Shown here in pieces: positions 47,824 to 56,108 of a stretch of DNA of 64,000 nucleotides; the stretch's first letter is position 1; the number at the start of each line of letters is the position of its first letter. The notes below the pieces were generated by a model. It was not told the DNA's origin and searched no databases. It worked only from the letters and a program-made list of their open reading frames with translations. A program made the position numbers and the translations under genes. This DNA comes from DASQYE01 sp035940775 (lineage in GTDB: Bacteria; Acidobacteriota; Blastocatellia; Pyrinomonadales; Pyrinomonadaceae), in the NCBI GenBank assembly GCA_035940775.1, contig DASZEN010000023.1:1-64000 (forward strand), in the 5' to 3' direction.

Positions 47824-50418
47824 TTATACTGCCGCTGCGGCGGCTTCCGTGCTGAATCTCATCTCATTGCCGTCGGCGGTGACGCGTATGGTCTGGCCCG
47901 GCGCGATCTCGCCGCGCAGCAGTCTCACCGCCAGAGGGTTCTGAATCAGCGTTTGAATCGCGCGCTTCAGCGGACGCGCGCCGTAGTTCGGGTCATATCC
48001 TTCGCGCGCGAGAAGCTGGCGCGCCGAATCGTCGAGCACGAGCGCAATATTGCGTTCACCCAACATCGAGCGCAGGCGCTCAAGCTGAACGTCTATGATC
48101 TGCGAAATCTGCTCGCGCGAGAGTTGATGGAAGATGACTATATCATCGATGCGGTTCAGGAACTCCGGTTTGAAATGCAGGCGAAGCTCCTGCACGACCG
48201 CCTCGCGCACCTGCTCTTCGTCGCCCTCGGCGGCCTGTATCTCCCGCGAGCCGAGGTTCGAGGTCATAATCAAGACCGTATTCTTGAAATCAACCGTCCG
48301 CCCCTTGGAATCCGTCAATCGTCCATCGTCCAAAATTTGCAGCAGGATATTGAAGACATCCGGGTGCGCCTTCTCGATCTCGTCGAAAAGGATGACGGAG
48401 TAGGGACGACGGCGCACGGACTCCGTCAACTGCCCGCCCTCCTCGTAGCCTATGTATCCGGGCGGCGCTCCGATCATTCGCGCGACCGCGTGCTTCTCCA
48501 TGTATTCGGACATGTCGAGGCGAACCATAGCGCGCTCGTCGTCGAATAGAAACTCGGCGAGCGCCCGCGCCGTCTCGGTCTTACCGACGCCCGTTGGCCC
48601 GAGAAAGATGAAAGAGCCGACGGGGCGATTCGGGTCTTGGAGTCCGGCGCGCGCGCGGCGCACGGCATTGGCGACAGCCGTCAAAGCCTCGTCCTGGCCG
48701 ATGACGCGATTGCGCAGCCGCTCTTCCATAGTGACGAGCTTGTGCATCTCGCCTTCGAGCATCTTCGAGACGGGCACGCCCGTCCACTTGGCGACGACCT
48801 CCGCAACGTCCTCTTCGTCAACCTCTTCCTTGAGCATGACGCCGTCTGTCTGCAATTCCGCGAGCTTGGCCTGCTCGGCCGCGAGCTGGCGCTCAAGCTC
48901 CGGAATCTTACCGTATTGAAGCTCGGCGGCGCGTGCCAGATCGCCCGCGTTTCGCGCCTGGTCTAATTGCACCTTCAGTTTGCCAAGCTCCTCTTTGGCC
49001 TGGCGCATGCGCTCGATCTCTTCCTTCTCCGATTGCCACTTGGCCTTCATCCCGCCGGAGCGTTCCTTCAGATCGGCGATGCGCTGCTCGATGTCTCTCA
49101 AGCGAGCCTTGGCGCGCTCGTCCTCTTCGCGCCCGAGCGCCTGTTTCTCAATCTCAAGCTGAAGGATTTCGCGTTCGAGCTGATCTATCTCCTGCGGCAG
49201 AGAATCAATCTCTATGCGTAGACGTGAGGCCGCCTCGTCGATCAGGTCGATGGCCTTGTCGGGCAGGAAGCGATCCGTGATGTAACGGTTCGAGAGCGTC
49301 GCCGCAGCCACAATCGCGGAATCCTTGATCCGCACGCCATGATGCTGCTCATAGCGATCACGCAACCCGCGCAGGATAGCGATGGTGTCTTCAACCGTCG
49401 GCTCGCCAATGTAAACCTGCTGGAAGCGGCGCTCAAGCGCTGCATCCTTCTCGATGTGCTTCTTATATTCGCTCAGAGTGGTCGCGCCGATGCAGCGCAG
49501 CTCGCCGCGCGCCAGCGCAGGCTTTAACATGTTCGACGCGTCAATCGCGCCCTCGGCCGCGCCCGCGCCGACCAGCGTATGCAGCTCATCTATGAAGAGG
49601 ACGATCTGGCCCTGCGCGTTCTCAATCTCTTTAAGCACGGCCTTGAGCCGGTCTTCAAACTCGCCACGGTATTTAGCGCCCGCCAGCATAGAGCCCAGAT
49701 CGAGGCCGACCAGCCGCTTATTACGCAAACTCTCAGGCACGTCGCCCGAGACGATTCTCTGCGCGATGCCCTCGACGATTGCCGTCTTACCGACACCGGG
49801 CTCGCCTATCAGGACGGGGTTGTTCTTCGTGCGGCGCGAGAGCACCTGTATGGTGCGCCGTATCTCGTCGTCGCGGCCGATGACGGGGTCGAGCTTGCCC
49901 TGGCGCGCAAGGTCGGTCAGGTCTTTCGCATACTTGGAGAGCGCCTGGTAGTTGGCCTCCGCGTTCTGATCCGTAATGCGGACGCCGCCGCGAGTCTGCT
50001 CGATCACCTTTAGAAGATCGTCGTGGCTGACGCCGTGCTGGCGCAGGATTTTCCCGGCCTGACCGTCCTTCTCGTCCGCTATGGCGAGCAACAGATGCTC
50101 GGTCGAGATGTACTCGTCCTGCATCTCTTCGGCCTGCTTCTGCGCGGCCGTGAAAATCTGGCTCAGACGCGGGCTGAAATATTGCTGGCCGCCCTGCACT
50201 CTGGGAAAACGCGCAACGGCCGCCTGTATATCGTTGAGGATGACCTGCACATTGGCCCCGAGCTTGCCGAGCACGGGACGCACTATCCCCTCCGCCTGCT
50301 CAAGCATGACCAGCAGCAGATGCTCAGGCTCGACTTGCTGATTCTGATTTCGCTCGGCCACTTCGATGGCCGCCTGAACGGCCTCCTGGCCGCGCAATGT
50401 AAATTTATCCAAACGCAT
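47824..50418 (-). CDS. clpB: Disaggregase ClpB
   Basis: 864 aa. All ClpB parts are present: N-domain (KFTLRGQEAVQAAIEVAERN), AAA-1 (GEPGVGKTAIVEG, VLFIDELHTLVGAGAAEG), a long coiled-coil M domain (about 410-525, rich in Glu/Lys/Arg), and AAA-2 (GPTGVGKTETARALAEF, ILFDEIEKAHPDVFNILLQI). No ClpP-docking tripeptide is seen after TSNLGSREI. With DnaK and small heat-shock proteins it dissolves protein aggregates. It is flanked by hsp20 genes on both sides and transcribed leftward. Confidence 0.97.
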   Translation of the reverse strand: MRLDKFTLRGQEAVQAAIEVAERNQNQQVEPEHLLLVMLEQAEGIVRPVLGKLGANVQVILNDIQAAVARFPRVQGGQQYFSPRLSQIFTAAQKQAEEMQDEYISTEHLLLAIADEKDGQAGKILRQHGVSHDDLLKVIEQTRGGVRITDQNAEANYQALSKYAKDLTDLARQGKLDPVIGRDDEIRRTIQVLSRRTKNNPVLIGEPGVGKTAIVEGIAQRIVSGDVPESLRNKRLVGLDLGSMLAGAKYRGEFEDRLKAVLKEIENAQGQIVLFIDELHTLVGAGAAEGAIDASNMLKPALARGELRCIGATTLSEYKKHIEKDAALERRFQQVYIGEPTVEDTIAILRGLRDRYEQHHGVRIKDSAIVAAATLSNRYITDRFLPDKAIDLIDEAASRLRIEIDSLPQEIDQLEREILQLEIEKQALGREEDERAKARLRDIEQRIADLKERSGGMKAKWQSEKEEIERMRQAKEELGKLKVQLDQARNAGDLARAAELQYGKIPELERQLAAEQAKLAELQTDGVMLKEEVDEEDVAEVVAKWTGVPVSKMLEGEMHKLVTMEERLRNRVIGQDEALTAVANAVRRARAGLQDPNRPVGSFIFLGPTGVGKTETARALAEFLFDDERAMVRLDMSEYMEKHAVARMIGAPPGYIGYEEGGQLTESVRRRPYSVILFDEIEKAHPDVFNILLQILDDGRLTDSKGRTVDFKNTVLIMTSNLGSREIQAAEGDEEQVREAVVQELRLHFKPEFLNRIDDIVIFHQLSREQISQIIDVQLERLRSMLGERNIALVLDDSARQLLAREGYDPNYGARPLKRAIQTLIQNPLAVRLLRGEIAPGQTIRVTADGNEMRFSTEAAAAAV

Positions 50419-50609
50419 TTTGTCTCTAAAAACCTATCGAAATTATCTACCGCCCACTAACTCCTGTTTGAAGGCGCTCGCGCTCGCGCCTGACGCGTCG
50501 GTACCTATCTTCCCGGAAGAGGACGGGGGCTCAAAGTAGCGTTTGACGCCGGGAGCCCCCGCCGCCGCTGCTCATCCGAAAACAGAGCGCGCGCGCCCTC
50601 CCGAAAGGA

Positions 50610-51146
50610 TTAACGACCGGCAGCCTTCTGCGACTTCTCGCCGCTGGTCTTGACGTTCTCGGCCTTCGCTTCGATGGCGCGCCCCTCGTCGGCCTGTGCT
50701 CCCTCGCCGCTAATATTTATGCGGCGCGCTTTGACCTCTTCGCGCTTGGGCAGCGTTACCCTCAACACGCCGTTGCGATACTCGGCCACAGCGCCATCGG
50801 CCGAAACCGTCTGCGGCAGAGTAAAGGAGCGGGTGAAAGAGCCGTAGGAGCGCTCGACGCGATGGTAATTGTCGCCATCGTCTTTCTTCTCGAAGCGCCG
50901 CTCGCCGCGCAGCGTGATGACGTTGTTCTCGACCGTCAGATCAAAGTCCTCGCGGTTCATCCCCGGCAACTCGGCTTCGAGCACTATCTGATCCTTATTC
51001 TCGTAGATGTCAACGCTCGGATTCCAGGCGCCGCGCGCGATGCCCTCATCGCCGAAGGCGCGTGAAAGATTGGTGGAAAATAGACGATTGACCTCATCCT
51101 GGAGAGTGCGTAAGTCGCGGAATGGGTCGTAGCGTACGATGCTCAT
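50610..51146 (-). CDS. Small heat-shock protein, Hsp20/alpha-crystallin family, copy 2
   Basis: 178 aa. N-terminal arm MSIVRYDPFRDLRTLQDEV, alpha-crystallin domain (PSVDIYENKDQIVLEAELPG, NVITLRGERRFEKKD, YHRVERSYGSFTRSFTLP, YRNGVLRVTLPKREE), and a Lys/Ala-rich C-terminal tail. GGAGGA lies 11 nt before the ATG. It is the first gene of the leftward chaperone block. It has its own strong promoter about 100 nt upstream with TGCACTCA direct repeats, described separately. Confidence 0.96.
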   Translation of the reverse strand: MSIVRYDPFRDLRTLQDEVNRLFSTNLSRAFGDEGIARGAWNPSVDIYENKDQIVLEAELPGMNREDFDLTVENNVITLRGERRFEKKDDGDNYHRVERSYGSFTRSFTLPQTVSADGAVAEYRNGVLRVTLPKREEVKARRINISGEGAQADEGRAIEAKAENVKTSGEKSQKAAGR

Positions 51147-51238
51147 CTTTTACTTCCTCCTTCAAACAATTCCTTATTTTTTGAGCAAAATTCAGACCTC
51201 GCCGAAAACATCTGGATAATTTATGGGTTCTCGGCTGC

Positions 51239-51280
51239 TGAGTGCAGGGCTATAATAAAGGTTGAGTGCATCTTTGTCAA
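51239..51280 (-). promoter_or_regulatory. hsp20-2 promoter with TGCACTCA direct repeats
   Basis: On the minus strand TTGACA (51280-51275), 17-nt spacer and TATTAT (51257-51252) form a near-consensus sigma70 promoter with a start near 51245 and a ~100-nt leader. TGCACTCA occurs inside the spacer (51270-51263) and again just after the -10 box (51246-51239). The word shares GCACTC with the half-site of the HrcA CIRCE element but is directly, not invertedly, repeated. Confidence 0.65.
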
Positions 51281-51355
51281 GCCCCGTTTTCTCCTTTTCC
51301 GCCTCTGCGCCCGACCCGTGATATGCTGCCGGAACCGGCTTCAGGAAAATATAGT

Positions 51356-51384
51356 TTGACAGTTATGCTTAATAGGTGTAGATT
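51356..51384 (+). promoter_or_regulatory. Promoter of the Lrp/AsnC-EamA operon
   Basis: TTGACA (51356-51361), 17-nt spacer, TAGATT (51379-51384). Predicted start near 51391, about 20 nt before the ATG; a GAAGGA ribosome-binding site lies between. Confidence 0.7.
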
Positions 51385-51410
51385 ATTCGGCCAGAGAAGG
51401 AAAACACCGA

Positions 51411-51902
51411 ATGATTGACGAAATCGACGAAAAAGACGCGCGAATCCTCGAAGTTCTTCAAAAAGAGGGCCGGACAAGCAACGTGGAGCTTGCCAGGGTG
51501 GCGGAATTAACCCCCTCGGCGACGCTTGAGCGGGTCAGAAAGCTGGAAGAGCGCGGTCTCATCAAGGGCTATATGGCGCTGCTCGACCCGCACGCGTTCG
51601 ACCTCGGGTTGCTGGCCTTCATCTTCGTACGGGTCGACGATAGGGAGGACATCATGGGCGAGTCGGATCGCACGGCTAAAGCCATGAGCGATCTGCCGTC
51701 CGTTCAGGAATTGCATCACCTCGCGGGCGAGGACTGTTTTCTGGTAAAGGTGCGCGCGCGCGACACTGACGACCTATATCGAATCCTCAAGGAAGAGTTC
51801 GGGCAGTTCAAGACCATTCGCTCGACGCGCACGACCATTGTGTTGAAGACCGTGAAGGAGACGCCCCGGCTGCAAGTAGGCGAAAAGGGAGGTCTGAAAT
51901 AA
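51411..51902 (+). CDS. Lrp/AsnC-family transcriptional regulator
   Basis: 163 aa. An N-terminal helix-turn-helix (DEKDARILEVLQKEGRTSNV, LTPSATLERVRKLEERGLI) and a C-terminal RAM/AsnC effector domain (LLAFIFVRVDD, VQELHHLAGEDCFLVKVRA, TTIVLKTVKE). Family members sense amino acids and often control amino-acid transporters. Its stop overlaps the start of the EamA exporter gene by 1 nt (taATG), so it very likely regulates that exporter. A strong promoter precedes it. Confidence 0.95.
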   Translation: MIDEIDEKDARILEVLQKEGRTSNVELARVAELTPSATLERVRKLEERGLIKGYMALLDPHAFDLGLLAFIFVRVDDREDIMGESDRTAKAMSDLPSVQELHHLAGEDCFLVKVRARDTDDLYRILKEEFGQFKTIRSTRTTIVLKTVKETPRLQVGEKGGLK

Positions 51903-52933
51903 TGTCTAAAAGAGAGAAGATCATAGCCTACTGTGCGCTGGCCGCAGTCTTTTTTTTCTGGGGTACGACCTATCTTGCGATTCGCGTCGGGCTGGAGACA
52001 TTGCCGCCGACGCTCCTGGCGGGAATGCGTTTCCTGACGGCGGGCACGATCCTGTTCCTCTTCATGCGCGGCTGGCGCAAAGAGAGGCTGCCGGTGGGCA
52101 GAGAGTGGCTGGATCAGGCATTGGTGGGACTGATGCTTTTGGGCGTCGGTAACGGTCTGGTCGTCTGGGCAGAGGTGTGGATTCCGAGCGGCATGGCGGC
52201 GCTGCTGGTGGCGACCTCTCCGTTCTGGGTCGTCGGCTTCGAGCGCTTACGAAGCGACGGCGAGCGAGTCCGTCTGCGTGCGTTGGTAGGTATGCTCGTA
52301 GGGTTTGGCGGGTTAGTCCTGCTGGTAGCGCCAGGGCTGTTCGGTGAGACCCTGAGCATGGGCTATCTGCTGGGGATGGCGGCGATACAGGTGGCCTGCG
52401 CTTCCTGGTCAGGAGGCTCAGTTTACACCAAGCACCACCGGACGAGGGTCGCGCCGCTCATGGGAGCCTCGCTACAGATGCTCTTTGCGGGGCTTGCGAT
52501 GACGCTGCTCGGCACGGCTTTAGGCGAATGGCGCGGGTTGTATTTCAGCGAGAGATCGCTCGCGGCCCTCGCTTACCTGACCGTGTTCGGATCAATCGTC
52601 GCTTACGGGTCGTACACCTACGCGGTTCAAAAGCTGCCGCTCTCGGTGGTTTCGACCTATTCATACGTCAACCCTGTGATCGCCGTGCTGCTCGGATGGT
52701 TAGTGCTCGCCGAACCACTGGGCTGGCGCATGATCGCGGCGATGCTCATCATCCTGGGCGGCGTCGCGCTGGTGAAGACGGCGGCGGCGAAACAATCCGA
52801 CATCTCTATAGCAACGACGACAACGACAACTACTACTGCTACTACTACTGCCTCGCAGGGGAGCGCGGACGAAGCCTTGCCGCGAGCGGAAACTCTGCCC
52901 CGCGCGGAGGCTTGCTCTGTCGCAACTAACTGA
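51902..52933 (+). CDS. EamA/DMT-family exporter
   Basis: 343 aa with ten predicted membrane helices in two EamA repeats (starting AYCALAAVFFFWGTTYLAIR and YLLGMAAIQVACASWSGGSV). The conserved 'PSGMAALLVATSPFWV' and 'STYSYVNPVIAVLLGWLVLAEP' segments are typical of drug/metabolite exporters such as those for amino acids or purines. The last ~45 residues are a soluble low-complexity tail with a run of Thr (IATTTTTTTTATTTAS), encoded by a trinucleotide microsatellite. Coupling to an Lrp/AsnC regulator suggests amino-acid efflux. This is inference. Confidence 0.92.
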   Translation: MSKREKIIAYCALAAVFFFWGTTYLAIRVGLETLPPTLLAGMRFLTAGTILFLFMRGWRKERLPVGREWLDQALVGLMLLGVGNGLVVWAEVWIPSGMAALLVATSPFWVVGFERLRSDGERVRLRALVGMLVGFGGLVLLVAPGLFGETLSMGYLLGMAAIQVACASWSGGSVYTKHHRTRVAPLMGASLQMLFAGLAMTLLGTALGEWRGLYFSERSLAALAYLTVFGSIVAYGSYTYAVQKLPLSVVSTYSYVNPVIAVLLGWLVLAEPLGWRMIAAMLIILGGVALVKTAAAKQSDISIATTTTTTTTATTTASQGSADEALPRAETLPRAEACSVATN

Positions 52934-53002
52934 AGGGATGGCGGCGCGGGCCGTGCCGGTCATGAAAGGCTAGAGGCGGCCTATGGAATGCGAGGGCGGC
53001 CT

Positions 53003-54445
53003 TTAGCTGATCCCGAAGAAGCTCTTGATGGAGGCGAGCACGCCCGCCGACTCTTTCTTAATCATATCGGTATCATCCTGCTTGGCTTTCAGACCTGCGC
53101 GGCGCTCGGCTATTGTGCGGCTCAGGGATTCGACCAGGGCCGGGTTGGTCTCAAACAGCAGCTTCATAGCCAGGTGGCCGATCTCCAGAACTTCGGTCTC
53201 CTCTTTGGCGACTACGTCGGCCGTGCGCGGCTCGCCCGTAAACAACGCCATCTCTCCGAAGAAGTCGCCTTCCTTGAGCGTGGCGACGGTGCGGGGGCGT
53301 CCGTTGTCGGCGACCTGCACATCCACACGCCCGCGATGTACTACGAACATTGAAGACCCCTTAGCGCCCGCGCGGATCACCATCTCGCCGGGGGCGAAGC
53401 CGTGGCAGACGGTCGCTTCGGCCAGCTTGGCAGTCTCTTCGTCCGAGAGAGGCCGGAAGATGTCGACCGCCGATAGTCTCTCAAAGACGGCCTCTCCGTC
53501 GGCGGGCGCACCGTTCTGCTCTAGCTGCTGCATGAAGAGCGTGCGCGTCGGGAAGGCGAAATCGAGCCCCTGTCCCTCGCGCTGGAAGGCATACCAGATA
53601 CGCTGGCGTATCAGCGCGTCCGTGTCATTATATTTGGCGTAATCTTCGAGCCAGTACTTGACCTCGTAATCGACGCTGCTATCGCCCAGGCTCTTGATGC
53701 GGACGATGGGCGTAATCTGCGGCGAGACGTTGGGGACGTTACGCACCGCCTCGCGCACGATATGAATGGCGCGCGCCGGTAGGTTGTTGTAGGTGGTGTT
53801 GAAGAAGACCAGCCGCGCGTTCAGATTATCGCGCGGAAAGACCTGTATATATTCCTTCGAGGCGTTGCTGTTGCTAATCAGCACTATGTGATTGGTGAAC
53901 GTCCTGATCTTGACGGCGCGCCATGTGACGCTCTCGACGACGCCCGTGTGTTGGCCCACCGTAATCACGTCGCCCACCTGAAAAGGCTTATCGGCATGAA
54001 GCGACGCGCCCGCAAATAGATTCCCGAGCGTTTCCTGAAGCGCGAGACCGATAATCAGACCGAAGGCCGTCGAGGTCGCCAGCACCGTCGTCAGGTCAAC
54101 GCCCGTGATGAAAATTTTGGAGAGGATCGTAAAGACGATGATGTAAGCGACAATCGAAAAGATATTCCGTATCAGGCTGGGGGCTTCGTAGCCTCTACGT
54201 ATGCGGAAAATGAAACCGAAGATCAGTTCGTTGAGGCCGCGTATGACGACGATGGCGAGGAAGCCCCAGAGCACCATCTTCGTTACGTCGAGAATGGTTT
54301 CATGATAGGCGGCGGCCCGCATGTTATGGGCCAGGTACGTGCGCAGAGCCTCGTCAAAGGCGTAAATAGAAGAGACCGCCAGCACGGCGATGGCGAGCGC
54401 GATCAGGAAAAACGCTATCTTATTTCTGCGTCGAGAAGGATTCAC
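53003..54445 (-). CDS. MscS-type channel with C-terminal cyclic-nucleotide-binding domain
   Basis: 480 aa from a GTG start with a purine-rich GGGGGAAG upstream. Membrane segments lie at about 9-31, 52-78 and 92-125. The MscS pore helix and beta domain follow (FGLIIGLALQETLGNLFAG, FQVGDVITVGQHTGVVE), and then the cytoplasmic alpha/beta part. A complete CNBD-like domain occupies about 330-445 (IFRPLSDEETAKLAEA, EGDFFGEMALFTGEPRTADV with the phosphate-binding-cassette pattern). Such channels open with membrane tension, modulated by cyclic nucleotide binding. Whether the nucleotide is cAMP or cGMP is not visible. Confidence 0.94.
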   Translation of the reverse strand: MNPSRRRNKIAFFLIALAIAVLAVSSIYAFDEALRTYLAHNMRAAAYHETILDVTKMVLWGFLAIVVIRGLNELIFGFIFRIRRGYEAPSLIRNIFSIVAYIIVFTILSKIFITGVDLTTVLATSTAFGLIIGLALQETLGNLFAGASLHADKPFQVGDVITVGQHTGVVESVTWRAVKIRTFTNHIVLISNSNASKEYIQVFPRDNLNARLVFFNTTYNNLPARAIHIVREAVRNVPNVSPQITPIVRIKSLGDSSVDYEVKYWLEDYAKYNDTDALIRQRIWYAFQREGQGLDFAFPTRTLFMQQLEQNGAPADGEAVFERLSAVDIFRPLSDEETAKLAEATVCHGFAPGEMVIRAGAKGSSMFVVHRGRVDVQVADNGRPRTVATLKEGDFFGEMALFTGEPRTADVVAKEETEVLEIGHLAMKLLFETNPALVESLSRTIAERRAGLKAKQDDTDMIKKESAGVLASIKSFFGIS

Positions 54446-54648
54446 GATCAGCTTTCTTCCCCCTTGTAGATATAAAAGGGTTCAAAAGAGGTATGCTCCG
54501 GCAGCAGCCTATTCTTTTACCATCAACGGGGCCGCATTGGCGAGCGGAAATCCATACGCCCGGACAGCGAGTGAGTGACGCAAAAACCCCCCACCTTCCG
54601 CGAGCCGGAAGCCTCGCGCCCTCGCGCGCGCTCTCTCTCTGGCCCCTC

Positions 54649-55968
54649 TTATGAATTAAACAGATTCGGAAAGATCGTCGTCGCCAGAAGCAGCAGCGAC
54701 AGCGCCGAAACGATGATGGCCGTCAGCCAGGCGGCGATATTATAGAACGTCCCGTTCGTGTGTGTCCCCATCAAATCCTTATCATTGACGAGCCGCAGGA
54801 TGGCGAAGAGGAGCACCGGCAGGAGCAGGCCGTTCATGACCTGCGTGACGAGCAGCACGCGTATGAGCGGCAGACCGGGAATGACTGCGACGAGCGCGCC
54901 CGTCGCCACCAGGAAAGTAAAGATGCCTATAAAGATGGGGGCTTCACGGAAGCTGCGCGAGACGCCCTTCTCAAAGCCCAGAGCCTCGCTGATCGAGTAA
55001 GCGGTCGCCAGCGGCAGCACGCCCGCCGCCAGCATCGAAGCGCCGAACAGCCCGACCGCAAACAGCAGCCCGGCGTAACGCCCCGCGAGAGGCTCAAGCG
55101 CGCGCGCAGCATCCTCTGCCGACTCTATGTGTATCCCGTGACTGTGAAGCGTCGCCGCCGTCGAGATGATGATAAAGAAGACGATGGTGATGGCGAACGC
55201 CGTTCCCACCCACACGTCCGCGCGCGTCAATGCGTAATCCTCTGCCCTGACGCCTTTCTCGACCACGGATGATTGAACGAAGACCTGCATGTAGGGCGAA
55301 ATGGTCGTGCCGACGACGGCGACGAACGTGAACAGGTAAGCGGGCGCAAAGCTCCAGGTCGGTTGCACCATGGCGCGTGCGATCTCGCCCCACGCGGGGC
55401 GCGCCAGGAAAGCAGAGACTATGTAGCCCAGAAAGACCAGCGACATGATGAGGAAGACACGCTCGACGCGCTTGTATGAGCCCTTGACGACGAGCCACCA
55501 GACGCTCGCGGCCGCGAGCGGCACGGACAGGTAACGCGGCACGCCAAACAGTTCGGTAGCCGCCGCAATGCCTACGAACTCAGAGACGGTCACGCCGCCG
55601 TTGGCTATCAGGAGCGCGAGCATGACGAGCGCCGTCCAGCGCACGCCGAAGCGTTCGCGCACCAGATCGGCCAGGCCCTTGCCCGTCACCGCGCCCATCC
55701 GGGCGCACATCTCCTGCACAATCCCCAGGCTTATCGTGATCGGAATGAGAACCCACAGCAGGCTGTAGCCGTGATCCGCGCCGACGGTCGCGTAGGTCGC
55801 AATCCCGCCCGCATCATTGCCCGCGTTGGCCGCGATCATGCCTGGGCCGAGGATGGCGAGGTATGCTATGAGCCCACGGCGTCCCGTCATGGTGCGCCGC
55901 ACACCGCGAGCCCCGCGCCGCAATAAACGACGCCCGGCAGCTCGCACTGCTGCACGCGATTCGGCCAT
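54649..55968 (-). CDS. Nramp-family transporter with non-canonical metal-site motifs
   Basis: 439 aa from ATG 55968 (GGAGA about 10 nt upstream); an upstream frame to 56094 runs through a dispersed repeat and is not credible. Eleven membrane helices of the Nramp fold are visible. The TM1 signature DPGN is replaced by NAGN (residues 48-51, in AANAGNDAGGI), and the TM6 MPH motif by SPY (224-226, in TTISPYMQVF). Loss of the Asp and the Met ligands argues against classical Mn2+/Fe2+ uptake. Nramp-related Mg2+ transporters also lack the Met. It lies 140 nt downstream of the MgtE-N/CBS/PRC gene, in the same direction. Confidence 0.9.
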   Translation of the reverse strand: MAESRAAVRAAGRRLLRRGARGVRRTMTGRRGLIAYLAILGPGMIAANAGNDAGGIATYATVGADHGYSLLWVLIPITISLGIVQEMCARMGAVTGKGLADLVRERFGVRWTALVMLALLIANGGVTVSEFVGIAAATELFGVPRYLSVPLAAASVWWLVVKGSYKRVERVFLIMSLVFLGYIVSAFLARPAWGEIARAMVQPTWSFAPAYLFTFVAVVGTTISPYMQVFVQSSVVEKGVRAEDYALTRADVWVGTAFAITIVFFIIISTAATLHSHGIHIESAEDAARALEPLAGRYAGLLFAVGLFGASMLAAGVLPLATAYSISEALGFEKGVSRSFREAPIFIGIFTFLVATGALVAVIPGLPLIRVLLVTQVMNGLLLPVLLFAILRLVNDKDLMGTHTNGTFYNIAAWLTAIIVSALSLLLLATTIFPNLFNS

Positions 55969-55984
55969 GATCGGGAGGGTCTCC

Positions 55985-56040
55985 GTCAGACATACAGATT
56001 TCGGATTCCGGATTTCGGATCCACCATCACGCTCACTCGC
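55985..56040. repeat. GATTTCGG-type short intergenic repeat
   Basis: The words ATTTCGGATTCCGG and ATTTCGGATCC occur directly adjacent between the MgtE-N and Nramp genes. Related words, on the other strand, lie at 32136-32160 between rimM and trmD (AAATCCGCATTCCGAAATCC). Confidence 0.45.
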
Positions 56041-56108
56041 TGGCGATCTTTGCAGCCGAGGCTTCTCAACTCGCGGCGCGCTCTCGCCAATCAAAATCCA
56101 AAATGGGC

